Origin: Streptomyces sp. KL109B
GTDB taxonomy: Bacteria; Actinomycetota; Actinomycetes; Streptomycetales; Streptomycetaceae
Reading direction: 5' to 3'
DNA: 64,000 bases
Assembly: GCF_030766935.1 (NCBI RefSeq)
Contig: NZ_JASERL010000008.1
Span: 1-64,000 of the forward strand
The position numbers and the translations under genes are program-made. The notes under the pieces were generated by a model that was not told the origin of the DNA, ran no database searches, and saw only the letters and a list, made by a program, of their open reading frames with translations. Numbering within the stretch: the stretch's first letter is position 1; each line of letters opens with the position of its first letter. Below are positions 1-7,879 of this stretch, one piece after another.

Positions 1-101
1 GGTGCAGGACGTGTGGGCGAGTTGTACGGGTATTGCACGCAAACAAGAGAACAGGCCGCGCAGACGGCACAAGAGAAAACGAGGTGACAAGAAACGGGAG
101 G

Positions 102-135
102 GGCGGGCAGAAACCTTGGAGGCTCCCGGCCCGCC
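102..135 (-). terminator. Possible terminator after the DUF4191 gene
   Basis: A GGCGGGC arm at 102-108 pairs with GCCCGCC at 129-135 just beyond the stop of the DUF4191 gene. There is no T-run and the loop is long, so this is a weak candidate. I see no gene in the first 157 bases. Confidence 0.25.
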
Positions 136-157
136 ACATGTGCGTAGAGGGAGAGTG

Positions 158-871
158 TCAGCGGGCCCGGCCGCCGCCACCCTTCGGCATCTTCATGCCC
201 TTCGGCATCGGACCCTTCGGCAGCGGCATGTTCGACATCAGGTCGCCCATGGCCTTCAGCCGGTCGTTGGTCGCGGTCACCTGGGGGCCGGTCAGTACGC
301 GCGGCAGCTTCAGCATCGTCGTACGGAGCTTCTTCAGCGGAACCGTTCCCTCGGGCCCCTGGCTGGTGCCGACGACGAAGTCGTGGACCGGGACGTCCGA
401 GACGATGCGGGCCATCTTCTTCTTCTCGGCCGCGAGGAGCGACTTCACCCGGTTCGGGTTGCCCTCCGCGACGAGCACGATGCCGGCCTTGCCGACCGCG
501 CGGTGCACCACGTCCTGGCTGCGGTTCATGGCGACCGCGGGGGTCGTCGTCCAGCCGCGGCCGATGTTGTCGAGCACGGCCGCGGCAGCGCCGGGCTGTC
601 CCTCCATCTGCCCGAAGGCCGCCTTCTCGGCCCGGCGCCCGAAGATGATCGCCATCGCGAGGAGGGCGAGCAGGAGGCCGAGAATTCCGAGGTAGATGGG
701 GTGACCGATCAAGAAACCGATCGCGAGGAGGACACCGAAGGTGACGATACCCACGCCCGCGAGTACGAGACCGATCTTGGTGTCGACCCTGCGGGTCATC
801 TTGTAGGTCTGGGCGATCTGCTTGAGTCGCCCGGTGTTAGCAGCGTCCGCTGCAGTTTCCTTCCTCGCCAT
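158..871 (-). CDS. DUF4191 family membrane protein
   Basis: A 237-residue protein of the actinobacterial DUF4191 family, whose function is unknown. The N-terminus is polar (about residues 1-30). Two adjacent hydrophobic stretches follow at about 32-53 and 56-78, consistent with a short membrane hairpin. The remaining two thirds is a soluble domain ending in a Lys/Gly/Pro/Met-rich tail. The ATG at 871 gives the family's usual start (MARKETAAD...), although no good Shine-Dalgarno precedes it. It lies downstream of a small conserved gene and the lipA/lipB pair on the same strand, an association I recall as common in Streptomyces. Family assignment is fairly secure; no role can be given. Confidence 0.85.
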   Translation of the reverse strand: MARKETAADAANTGRLKQIAQTYKMTRRVDTKIGLVLAGVGIVTFGVLLAIGFLIGHPIYLGILGLLLALLAMAIIFGRRAEKAAFGQMEGQPGAAAAVLDNIGRGWTTTPAVAMNRSQDVVHRAVGKAGIVLVAEGNPNRVKSLLAAEKKKMARIVSDVPVHDFVVGTSQGPEGTVPLKKLRTTMLKLPRVLTGPQVTATNDRLKAMGDLMSNMPLPKGPMPKGMKMPKGGGGRAR

Positions 872-941
872 GTCTTGAAGTCTACGTGGCCGGGGAGGCG
901 GGAAGAACCCGCACCGGCCCCTGGTTCGCTCAGGGGTTCGC

Positions 942-1139
942 TCAGCCCCGTGAGGCGGCGGCTTCCAGGACGCGCTGCGCCTCGACCCGGTCCTTGGCGC
1001 GGCGACGGTCTTCCAGGACGGAGGTCCAGGCGTTGCGGCGAGCGGTGCGCTGGCCGCTGCTCATCAGCAGCGACTCGACGGCGCGCAGGGCGTCGGTGAC
1101 GGTCGGGATGGCGGTGGCGCGAACGGGCGCGGCCTGCAT
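942..1139 (-). CDS. Small conserved hypothetical protein (65 aa)
   Basis: A short, Ala/Arg-rich protein with no recognisable domain. The ATG at 1139 (MQAAPVRATAIP...) is preferred over an in-frame ATG at 1190, because a GAGAGGGAC Shine-Dalgarno-like stretch lies just upstream of 1139 and the extra N-terminal residues look non-coding. The predicted fold is mostly helical (ALRAVESLLMSS, DRRRAKDRVEAQRVLEA). It lies between lipA and the DUF4191 gene on the same strand and is separated from lipA by a terminator, so it probably has its own promoter in 1140-1300. Its function is unknown. Confidence 0.6.
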   Translation of the reverse strand: MQAAPVRATAIPTVTDALRAVESLLMSSGQRTARRNAWTSVLEDRRRAKDRVEAQRVLEAAASRG

Positions 1140-1307
1140 GGCTGAGGTCCCTCTCGGAGGCTGATCAAGGAATGATCCAGGACTGATCACGGCGTTGGTA
1201 CGGGGTGTACGAGGCGTGATTTCAGGGTCACTGATTGGTGTTACCAGGGCGTGACCGGACGGTCAAACACCCATGAAGCCTCGGCGCTCGCTCCTCAAAC
1301 GCAGAAG

Positions 1308-1350
1308 CGGCCCTGACGGTGCCCCCTATCTGCGGGGATCGTCAGGACCG
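1308..1350 (-). terminator. Terminator-like hairpin downstream of lipA
   Basis: CGGcCCTGACG at 1308-1318 pairs with CGTCAGGaCCG at 1340-1350. CCCC/GGGG lies inside the loop and can extend the stem. It lies 45 bases past the lipA stop in the direction of lipA transcription, the expected place for a factor-independent terminator. As is usual in Streptomyces there is no long T-run. Confidence 0.6.
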
Positions 1351-1394
1351 CGTCTTACCGGCCACTACCGATCAGTAGCCTCTTGTGCCTGAAT

Positions 1395-2360
1395 TCACAC
1401 GGCCTGCGAGGCCACGTACGAGCCGCGCTTCTCCTTGGCCATCTGGAACAGCCGGCCGGCCCGGTACGAGGAGCGGACCAGCGGGCCCGACATCACACCG
1501 GAGAAGCCGATCTGCTCGGCCTCCTCCTTCAGCTCCACGAACTCCTGCGGCTTGACCCAGCGCTCCACGGGGTGGTGCCGCACGGACGGGCGCAGGTACT
1601 GCGTGATGGTGACCAGCTCGCAGCCGGCGTCGTGCAGCTGCTGAAGCGCGTCGGAGATCTCCTCGCGGGTCTCGCCCATGCCGAGGATCAGGTTCGACTT
1701 GGTGACGAGGCCGAAGTCGCGGGCCTCGGTGATGACCTTCAGCGAACGCTCGTAACGGAAGCCGGGGCGGATCCGCTTGAAGATCCGCGGGACCGTCTCG
1801 ACGTTGTGCGCGAAGACCTCGGGGCGGGAGGAGAAGACCTCGGCCAGCTGCTCCGGGTTCGCGTTGAAGTCGGGGGCCAGGAGCTCGACCTTGGTGCGGC
1901 CGTCGGCGCGGTTGGTGGTCTGGCGGTGGATCTGGCGGACCGTCTCCGCGTACAGCCAGGCGCCGCCGTCCTCCAGGTCGTCGCGGGCGACGCCGGTGAT
2001 CGTGGCGTAGTTCAGGTCCATGGTGACGACGGACTCGCCGACGCGGCGCGGCTCGTCACGGTCGAGCGGCTCCGGCTTGCCGGTGTCGATCTGGCAGAAG
2101 TCGCAGCGCCGGGTGCACTGGTCGCCGCCGATGAGGAAGGTCGCCTCGCGGTCCTCCCAGCACTCGTAGATGTTGGGACAGCCCGCCTCCTGGCAGACCG
2201 TGTGCAGGCCCTCGGACTTCACGAGGTTCTGCATCTTGGTGTATTCGGGACCCATTTTCGCCCGGGTCTTGATCCACTCGGGCTTGCGCTCGATGGGGGT
2301 CTGAGCGTTACGGACCTCCAGGCGCAGCATCTTGCGTCCGTCGGGTGCGACTGCGGACAC
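1395..2360 (-). CDS. lipA: Lipoyl synthase
   Basis: Radical SAM enzyme that inserts two sulfur atoms into protein-bound octanoyl groups to make the lipoyl cofactor of 2-oxoacid dehydrogenases and the glycine cleavage system. The 321-residue protein shows both iron-sulfur motifs: the N-terminal CX4CX5C that binds the auxiliary cluster (Cys56, Cys61, Cys67) and the radical-SAM CX3CX2C (Cys82, Cys86, Cys89). The C-terminal RSSY motif (296-299) supplies the serine ligand of the auxiliary cluster. The GTG start at 2360 follows an AGGGAG Shine-Dalgarno. It lies 126 bp downstream of lipB on the same strand. Likely client proteins encoded here include the two-lipoyl-domain E2 at 27.4-29.2 kb. Confidence 0.97.
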   Translation of the reverse strand: MSAVAPDGRKMLRLEVRNAQTPIERKPEWIKTRAKMGPEYTKMQNLVKSEGLHTVCQEAGCPNIYECWEDREATFLIGGDQCTRRCDFCQIDTGKPEPLDRDEPRRVGESVVTMDLNYATITGVARDDLEDGGAWLYAETVRQIHRQTTNRADGRTKVELLAPDFNANPEQLAEVFSSRPEVFAHNVETVPRIFKRIRPGFRYERSLKVITEARDFGLVTKSNLILGMGETREEISDALQQLHDAGCELVTITQYLRPSVRHHPVERWVKPQEFVELKEEAEQIGFSGVMSGPLVRSSYRAGRLFQMAKEKRGSYVASQAV

Positions 2361-2486
2361 GACCGGCTCCCTAAAGCTTTGATTCCTCGGCGTACATCAG
2401 GGTACGCCCGTGATGTTCATGGCCCTCACGGGTGGCCAACCGGTGGCCGGCGGGGTGCATTCCCGGGGGCGGGTACGGCTGCGGGG

Positions 2487-3290
2487 TTACGCCGAGGCCT
2501 TTTCGACGACGCGGGGCTTGAGGTCCGCGTTCCCCAGCACGTCCTGGAGATGCCTCTCCGCGATCGGCAGCACCTCGTCCATGGTGACCTCGCGCCCGAG
2601 CTCGTACGAGAGGGAGGTCACACCCGCGTCGCGGATGCCGCACGGGATGATCTTGTCGAAGTTCGAGGTGTCCGGGTTCACGTTCAGCGCGAAGCCGTGC
2701 ATCGTGACGCCCTTGGCGACGCGGATGCCCATCGCGCAGATCTTGCGGTCCTCGTGCCGCTGCCCGGCGTTCGACGGGGCGTACTCGGGGCCGACGAGGC
2801 GGTGGTCGAACTCCTCGTCCTCGCTGCTGAGGCGCGGATTGAAGTCCAGGGACAGACCGCCCAGGTTCGTACGTCGCTCAATGGGATCGCCGAGCACCCA
2901 TACCCCGGCCCGGCCCTCCACGCGCGCGGCCTCGATGCCGAACTCGGCGCAGACCGCGATCATCGCGTCCTCCAGGCGGCGCAGGTGCGCGACCACGTCC
3001 ACCGGGCGCGGGAGCTTCTGGATCGGGTAGCCGACGAGCTGGCCAGGGCCGTGCCAGGTGATCTTGCCGCCGCGGTCCACGTCGATGACCGGGGTGCCGT
3101 CGAGCGGGCGTTCCTCGGGGGCGGTGCGGCGGCCTGCCGTGTAGACGGGCGGGTGCTCAAGGAGCAGACAGGTGTCGGGCACCTCGTCGGCGAACCGGGC
3201 GGCGTGCACCCGGCGCTGCTCGTCCCAGGCCACCTGGTAATCGACCATGTCCGCACCGAAACCCATGCGGACGAACCGGAACTCACTCAC
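2487..3290 (-). CDS. lipB: Octanoyl-[ACP]:protein octanoyltransferase
   Basis: Transfers octanoate from acyl carrier protein to the lipoyl-domain lysine of target enzymes, the step before LipA. With the GTG start at 3290 (GGGAGG eight bases upstream) the protein has 267 residues. The open frame runs further upstream without a plausible start. The catalytic Lys183 (HEDRKICAMG) and Cys217 (IIPCGIRD) are present, as is the RGGKITWHGPGQLVGYP substrate-binding segment (73-89). About 45 residues are inserted between RAGVWV and the catalytic lysine compared with the E. coli enzyme; I recall a similar insertion in other Streptomyces LipB proteins. It leads the lipB-lipA pair. Confidence 0.95.
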   Translation of the reverse strand: MSEFRFVRMGFGADMVDYQVAWDEQRRVHAARFADEVPDTCLLLEHPPVYTAGRRTAPEERPLDGTPVIDVDRGGKITWHGPGQLVGYPIQKLPRPVDVVAHLRRLEDAMIAVCAEFGIEAARVEGRAGVWVLGDPIERRTNLGGLSLDFNPRLSSEDEEFDHRLVGPEYAPSNAGQRHEDRKICAMGIRVAKGVTMHGFALNVNPDTSNFDKIIPCGIRDAGVTSLSYELGREVTMDEVLPIAERHLQDVLGNADLKPRVVEKASA

Positions 3291-3557
3291 GGCAAGTGCC
3301 TCCCTAAGAACCTTCACCGTGCATACAACGCGCCCGGAGCAACTGTACGGCTCCGGTTCGCGGCGCCGCCGTGGAGGGCTCCGCTCCAGTGTCCACTGCA
3401 ACTGTCCACCCCTCGCGGGGTTTGTCACACGATCGGATGAAGGAGTGGTTTGGCTGGGCCGTCTGGGGGACGCCGTGTGCGCTCCGTGATAATTTCAGCG
3501 CCGTCCGTGAGCGGAAACCGGTCACGGCGCACGCCGTTCCATAAAGGAGCCGCGACC

Positions 3558-3585
3558 AAAGGGGGGCAGTCCATGGCCCCCCTTT
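3558..3585 (+). promoter_or_regulatory. Perfect hairpin with an ATG in its loop, ahead of the regulator gene
   Basis: AAAGGGGGGC (3558-3567) and GCCCCCCTTT (3576-3585) are perfect complements around the 8-base loop AGTCCATG. The structure sits in the leader of the downstream regulator and its G-run would serve as Shine-Dalgarno for the ATG in the loop. It could act as a terminator/attenuator or sequester the translation start. The pairing is seen directly; the function is inferred. Confidence 0.5.
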
Positions 3586-5084
3586 ATCGCTTCCAAGGGC
3601 CCGGAAGGCAATCGCACAGCATGACGGAACGACCTCCGCAGCGCACCCCGAACCGCCAGCTTTCCGCGCTCATCGCGGAGGCGGGTTTCTCCAACGCGGG
3701 CCTCGCGCGCCGCGTGGACCAACTCGGTCTGGAACACGGTCTCGACCTTCGCTACGACAAGACATCCGTGACCAGATGGCTGCGTGGACAGCAGCCCAGG
3801 GGGACGACACCCGCGCTGATCGCCGAGGTGTTCACGCGCCGCCTCGGCCGTCGGCTCTCCGCGCAGGACCTCGGGCTCGACGCGTGCGCGCCCGTGTACG
3901 CGGGCCTGGAGTTCGCGGCATCGCCCGAGGAGGCCGTCGACATCGTCAGCGGCCTGTGGCGCAAGGACTCCGGCTCGCACGCCGAACTCCGCAAGATCGC
4001 GTTCACCCCGGCCGGGCTCGTCGTGCCCAGCCGCGACTGGCTGATCGGCCGCGCCGACGACCGGGTCGCGCACGGTGAGCAGCTGTCGCGGGTGCCGGTG
4101 CAGGGGCGGCCCGCGCCGGTCCTGGAGGCCGTGGGCGCGGCGGTGCCGCGGCAGCGCGGGCAGACCGAGCGCGGGCCCGGGCACCGGGTGACCACCGGGG
4201 ACATCGCGGCGCTGCGCTCCGTCGGCGAACTGTTCCGCGCGCTCGACCACGCGTACGGGGGCGGGCACGCGCGCCAGGCCCTCGTGCGGTACCTGGAGCA
4301 CGAGGCCGAGCCGATGCTGCGCGGGGCGTACGGGGAGCAGCACGGGCGGCGGCTGTTCTGCGCGGTCGCCGATCTGACCCGGCTCGCGGGCTGGACCTCG
4401 TACGACATCGCGGCGCACGGGCTCGCCCAGCGGTACTTCGTGCAGGCGCTGCGGCTGTCGCAGGCCGCGGGGGACCGGATGTACGGGTCGTACGTGCTGG
4501 TCACGATGAGCCGGCAGGCCGTCTACCTCGGGCATGGGCGGGAGGCGGTGCAGCTCGCGCGGGTCGCCCAGCAGGGGGTCGGGGGAGCGGCGCCGCCCGC
4601 CGTGCAGGGGCTGCTGCACGCCGCCGAGGCGCGCGGGCACGGGGTGCTCGGTGAGGTGCGGGCCTGTACGGCTTCGCTGGTGCGGGCCGAGCGGGCGCTG
4701 GGCGCGGTGCGGGCCGGGGACGAGGTGCCGTCGTGGGCGCGGTTCTTCGACGAGGCGCAGCTCGCGGACGAGTTCGGGCACTGCCACCGGGACCTGCAGC
4801 AGTACCGGGCGGCGGCGCAGCACGCGGAGCGGTCGTTGCAGTTGCGGGCGCCGGGGTTCGCGCGGAGCCGGTTGTTCTGCCGGGTGGTGTTGGCGTCGGC
4901 GAGGTTGGGGCTCGGGGAGTTGGACACGGCCTGTGCGATTGGGGCGGAGGCGGCGGTGGCGGCGGCGGAGATGCGGTCGGTGCGGGCGCACGAGTATGTG
5001 CGGGAGTTCGAGAGGCGGTTGGAGCCGTATCGCGATGCGGGGCCCGTCCGGGGGTATCGGGAGAGGGTTGCGGCGTTGGGGTGA
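3573..5084 (+). CDS. NsdA-like regulator with N-terminal HTH-like and C-terminal TPR-like regions
   Basis: A 503-residue protein resembling the Streptomyces NsdA-type regulators (function inferred from family resemblance, from memory). The N-terminal ~90 residues (RQLSALIAEAGFSNAGLARR ... TSVTRWLRGQQPRG) look like a helix-turn-helix/Cro-like DNA-binding region. The second half is rich in Ala/Leu/Arg helices typical of tetratricopeptide-like repeats (RYFVQALRLSQAAGDRMYGSYVLV and following). Two starts compete. The ATG at 3573 has a strong G-rich Shine-Dalgarno but lies in a hairpin loop. The ATG at 3621 (MTERPPQRT) begins the part more likely to be conserved. It is divergent from lipB. Confidence 0.75.
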   Translation: MAPLYRFQGPGRQSHSMTERPPQRTPNRQLSALIAEAGFSNAGLARRVDQLGLEHGLDLRYDKTSVTRWLRGQQPRGTTPALIAEVFTRRLGRRLSAQDLGLDACAPVYAGLEFAASPEEAVDIVSGLWRKDSGSHAELRKIAFTPAGLVVPSRDWLIGRADDRVAHGEQLSRVPVQGRPAPVLEAVGAAVPRQRGQTERGPGHRVTTGDIAALRSVGELFRALDHAYGGGHARQALVRYLEHEAEPMLRGAYGEQHGRRLFCAVADLTRLAGWTSYDIAAHGLAQRYFVQALRLSQAAGDRMYGSYVLVTMSRQAVYLGHGREAVQLARVAQQGVGGAAPPAVQGLLHAAEARGHGVLGEVRACTASLVRAERALGAVRAGDEVPSWARFFDEAQLADEFGHCHRDLQQYRAAAQHAERSLQLRAPGFARSRLFCRVVLASARLGLGELDTACAIGAEAAVAAAEMRSVRAHEYVREFERRLEPYRDAGPVRGYRERVAALG

Positions 5085-5133
5085 GGTGGGGCGGGGGTGC
5101 CGGGAATGGTGTGCGTCGGGCGGGGTTGACGTC

Positions 5134-5470
5134 GCGGGGCTCTGCCCCGGGCCCCGGTCCTCAATCGCCGGGCGGGCTTGAAATCCGGGTCCCGGTTCTT
5201 GGTCGCCGGGCGGGCTTGAAAGTGGGTTGACGTCGCGGGGCTCTGCCCCGGGCCCCGGTCCTCAATCGCCGGACGGGCTTGAAATCCGGGTCCCGGTTCT
5301 TGGTCGCTGGGCGGGCTTGAAATCCGGGTCCCGGTTTTTGGTCGCTGGGCGGGCTTGAAATGTGGGTCCCGGTTTTTGGTCGCTGGGCGGGCTTGAAATG
5401 TGGGTCCCGGTTTTTGGTTGCCGGGCGGGCTTGAAATGCGGGTCCCGGGCCTCGGTTGCCGGGCGGGGGA
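5134..5470. repeat. Dispersed hairpin repeats and a 38-bp minisatellite
   Basis: The 453-base gap between the regulator and the FAD oxidoreductase contains no gene. It holds two copies of the window's dispersed repeat (CGGGGCTCTGCCCCG hairpin, then a CAATCGCCGG...GGGCTTGAA arm, from 5134 and from about 5237). About four tandem 38-bp units follow at 5302-5453. Each unit contains GGGCGGGCTTGAAAT and CGGGTCCCGGTTTTT. The units differ from each other at only a few positions. Confidence 0.85.
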
Positions 5471-5537
5471 GGGGGCCGTGGTGTGTGGGGGCGTCCGCCC
5501 CCGGAGGTGTGCCACGGGGGCGGACGCGGAATGGGGG

Positions 5538-6872
5538 TCAGGCGGCGTCGGTGGTAGGGGGGTTGGCGGTGGTTGGGGTGTGGAGGCCCAGGTCGGTGAG
5601 GAGGGCGTGGGCGGCGCGGCGGCCCGAGTGGAGGGCGCCCTGGGGGGTGCTGGTGTCGCGGTGGTCGCCGCAGACGTACAGGCCGTCGAGGAGGCGGACC
5701 GGGCGGCGCGGGTCGTGCGGGGCCGGCATCGCGGGGACGGCGTGCGGGTCGTGGTGGACGGCGAGGGTTTCCCAGTCGGAGGTCGACGTGCCGTAGAGCG
5801 CGGCGAGTTGGGAGCGGAGTTCGCGGTCCGTGGGGGGTGGTCCGAGGATCGTCGAGGAGATCAGGGCGCGGCCCGCGGGGGCGCGTGTCGGGTCGACCTG
5901 GCTGGCCACCGTGGTGTGGGCGACCGGGCCGAGGCGGTCGGCGTCGAGGAGGAGGGCGGGGTCCGTGAGCGGGGGCTCGGGCACCGCGTGGTGGACGACC
6001 GTGACCTCGTGGAACGGCGGGACGCGCAGGCCCGGCAGAAGGTGCGCCGCGTCGTGCGCGCCCGTCGCCAGGACGACCGCGCGGCAGGGGAGTTGGCCGA
6101 GTTCGGAGGTCGTGACCGCGTTCGTGGCGACGGCCGTGACGCGTACGCCGGTGTGGACCGTGTCGGGCGCGAGCGTCGTCGCCAGGAGTTCCGGCAGCGC
6201 GTCCGCGCCGCCCTCGGGGAGCGCCAGGCGGCCCGCCGCGTAGGCGTGCAGGGCCAGGTCCGCGCAGCGGCTTGAGGTCGTGAGGTCCGGGTCGCAGAGG
6301 AGTGCCGAGAGCAGCGGGCGTACGAAGCCGTGGAGGGTGGAGGGAGGCAGGCCGCGGGTCGACAGGGCCTGGGTGATGGGGAGTTCGGGGCGGGTGAGGA
6401 GGCGAGGGGGCGGGGTTGCCGCGAGACGGGACAGGGCCGCGCCCAGGCGGGCGTGGTCCAGGGGAGTGCCGAGGGTGGGGCGCGTACGGCGCGGAGTCCG
6501 GGGAGCGCTCGCCAGGGCGCGTGCCGCGCTGAGTGCGCCCCCTGTGCGCCGGGGGCCGGTGGGCTCGCCCGCCCGGTGGCGCAGGCCCTCGCTGTGCACG
6601 AGGACGCCGGGGGAGAATCGGCGCAGGGCGAGCGGGGCGAGGGCGGGGGTGCGGCGCAGTTCCGGGTACGAGGTGCACAGCGGCTGCCCGGTCCGGTCGA
6701 GGCGGAACCCGTCGACCTTCTCCGTGGACATGCGGCCGCCGATGCCCGTGGCGGCCTCCAGGACCAGCGGGCGCAGGCCCGCCCTGGTCAGGTGCTGGGC
6801 GGCCGAGAGGCCCGCGACCCCGGCGCCCACGACGACGATGGCTCCCGGGCTTGCGTCTGCGGGGTCGAGCAC
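5538..6872 (-). CDS. FAD-dependent oxidoreductase, amine oxidase/desaturase-like
   Basis: A 444-residue flavoprotein. An N-terminal Rossmann motif (GAIVVVGAGVAGLSAAQHL, residues ~10-28) is followed by the second dinucleotide-binding segment with GIGGRMST (~50), characteristic of the amine oxidase/protoporphyrinogen oxidase/carotenoid desaturase superfamily. A C-terminal FAD motif GLYVCGDHRDTSTPQGALHSGRRAA is present. The GTG at 6872 is chosen because GGAGG lies six bases upstream; the longer frame to 6947 lacks a ribosome site. Substrate is unknown; members include NAD(P)-binding FAD proteins of unassigned role in Streptomyces. No enzyme partners are adjacent. Confidence 0.85.
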   Translation of the reverse strand: MLDPADASPGAIVVVGAGVAGLSAAQHLTRAGLRPLVLEAATGIGGRMSTEKVDGFRLDRTGQPLCTSYPELRRTPALAPLALRRFSPGVLVHSEGLRHRAGEPTGPRRTGGALSAARALASAPRTPRRTRPTLGTPLDHARLGAALSRLAATPPPRLLTRPELPITQALSTRGLPPSTLHGFVRPLLSALLCDPDLTTSSRCADLALHAYAAGRLALPEGGADALPELLATTLAPDTVHTGVRVTAVATNAVTTSELGQLPCRAVVLATGAHDAAHLLPGLRVPPFHEVTVVHHAVPEPPLTDPALLLDADRLGPVAHTTVASQVDPTRAPAGRALISSTILGPPPTDRELRSQLAALYGTSTSDWETLAVHHDPHAVPAMPAPHDPRRPVRLLDGLYVCGDHRDTSTPQGALHSGRRAAHALLTDLGLHTPTTANPPTTDAA

Positions 6873-7123
6873 GGTGTGCCTCCGGCGGGTCGGGTGGCGG
6901 GCGGCTGGCGGCTGGCGGGTGACATCCGGAGGGTCTCGTGCCCCCAATAAGCCCTCGGGATACGTGAGTTCGCGCTTCGGGGATCCCGGTGGCTCGCTCT
7001 TCGGGGATCTCGATCGAGCGTAGGTGTGCGCCGCGTACGCCGGTCAGTCGCGCGTGGGGGTCGGCACGGGGCACGGCGGTCGCACGACCGCGTTCCGCTT
7101 TCCGCCCCGCCCGCCGCACCGGT

Positions 7124-7759
7124 TTACGGCGTCGTACCCGCCGCCAAGTGCCGCAGCCCCCGCACCGCGAGGGCCGCGGGGGAGTCCGGGCCCGAGGTCT
7201 CGGCGTCCGTCGTGGACCACACTTCGAGGGCCACCCGGATCGCGTCGGTCGCGGCGGCCGCCGTCAGGCGCAGCTCCAGGGGGTCCGCGTCGCGGCCCGC
7301 GAGCCGGATCACCACGGCGAGCAGCTTCTCCTCGGACTCCTGGTTGACCCGGTACCAGACGGCGCGCAGGGCCGGGTCGTCCTGGGCCGCGCGCAGCAGG
7401 GTCCGGGTGCGGTGCAGCGCCTCCTCGGCCTCCTCGTCCGGGGGCGAGAGCGTGGCCTGCGCGGCCGATTCGAGGGCCTGCGCCAGCGGGGTGCCCGGCT
7501 CCGTCGCGGCCAGCAGCTCGCGCCAGCGGTCGCCGCCGGACGCGAGCAGCGGGCCCACCGCGTCCTGCTTGTTGCGGAAGTAGCGGTAGAAGGTGCGCAG
7601 CGCGACCCCGGCGCCCCGCGCGATCTCCTCGGCCGTGGTGCCGTCGGGGCCCTTCTCGGTGAACAGCTCCATCGCCGCGCGGGCGATGTCGAGCTGCGTC
7701 GCCGCTTTGCGGCGCTCGGTGAGAGAAGGCTGCGCGGAGGGCGTTCTGGGCTCGTTCAC
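7124..7759 (-). CDS. TetR/AcrR-family transcriptional regulator
   Basis: A 211-residue one-component regulator. The N-terminal TetR DNA-binding domain (residues ~18-65) is clear: QLDIARAAMELFTEKGPDGTT, then AEEIARGAGVALRTFYRYFRNKQ. The helical C-terminal domain would bind a ligand. The GTG at 7759 gives a normal family length; no strong Shine-Dalgarno is visible, so the message may be leaderless or nearly so. It is divergent from the SDR gene at 7880, and the 120-base shared region contains a palindrome suited to a TetR dimer. It therefore probably represses both itself and the SDR gene. The ligand is unknown. Confidence 0.93.
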   Translation of the reverse strand: MNEPRTPSAQPSLTERRKAATQLDIARAAMELFTEKGPDGTTAEEIARGAGVALRTFYRYFRNKQDAVGPLLASGGDRWRELLAATEPGTPLAQALESAAQATLSPPDEEAEEALHRTRTLLRAAQDDPALRAVWYRVNQESEEKLLAVVIRLAGRDADPLELRLTAAAATDAIRVALEVWSTTDAETSGPDSPAALAVRGLRHLAAGTTP

Positions 7760-7808
7760 CCGACGAAGCGTAACCGCACGGGGAATCAACTGGCACAAAA
7801 AGTCGTTA

Positions 7809-7823
7809 TGGCAAAACGTGCCA
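7809..7823. promoter_or_regulatory. Candidate TetR operator
   Basis: TGGCAAAACGTGCCA is a perfect TGGCA-N5-TGCCA inverted repeat midway between the divergent TetR and SDR genes. A further TGGCAC half-site lies at 7791-7796. Position and symmetry fit a TetR-type operator; binding has not been shown. Confidence 0.5.
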
Positions 7824-7879
7824 CCCAGGCGTACGGTGAGCATCGTGCGAGGACGCACACAGGAACGTAAGGAGTCGCC

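Noticed and set aside
1..157. A plus-strand coding sequence at the left edge
   Set aside because: The open frames here continue antisense through the DUF4191 gene and show no motif or ribosome site.
1383..3440. A 685-codon plus-strand open frame across lipA and lipB
   Set aside because: It runs antisense to two enzymes with clear catalytic motifs and has no recognisable domain, so it is a GC-driven shadow frame.
5302..5453. CRISPR array suggested by regularly spaced 38-bp units
   Set aside because: The units are directly adjacent with no unique spacers, and no cas genes are in the window. The same holds for the arrays at 12.6 and 32.7 kb.
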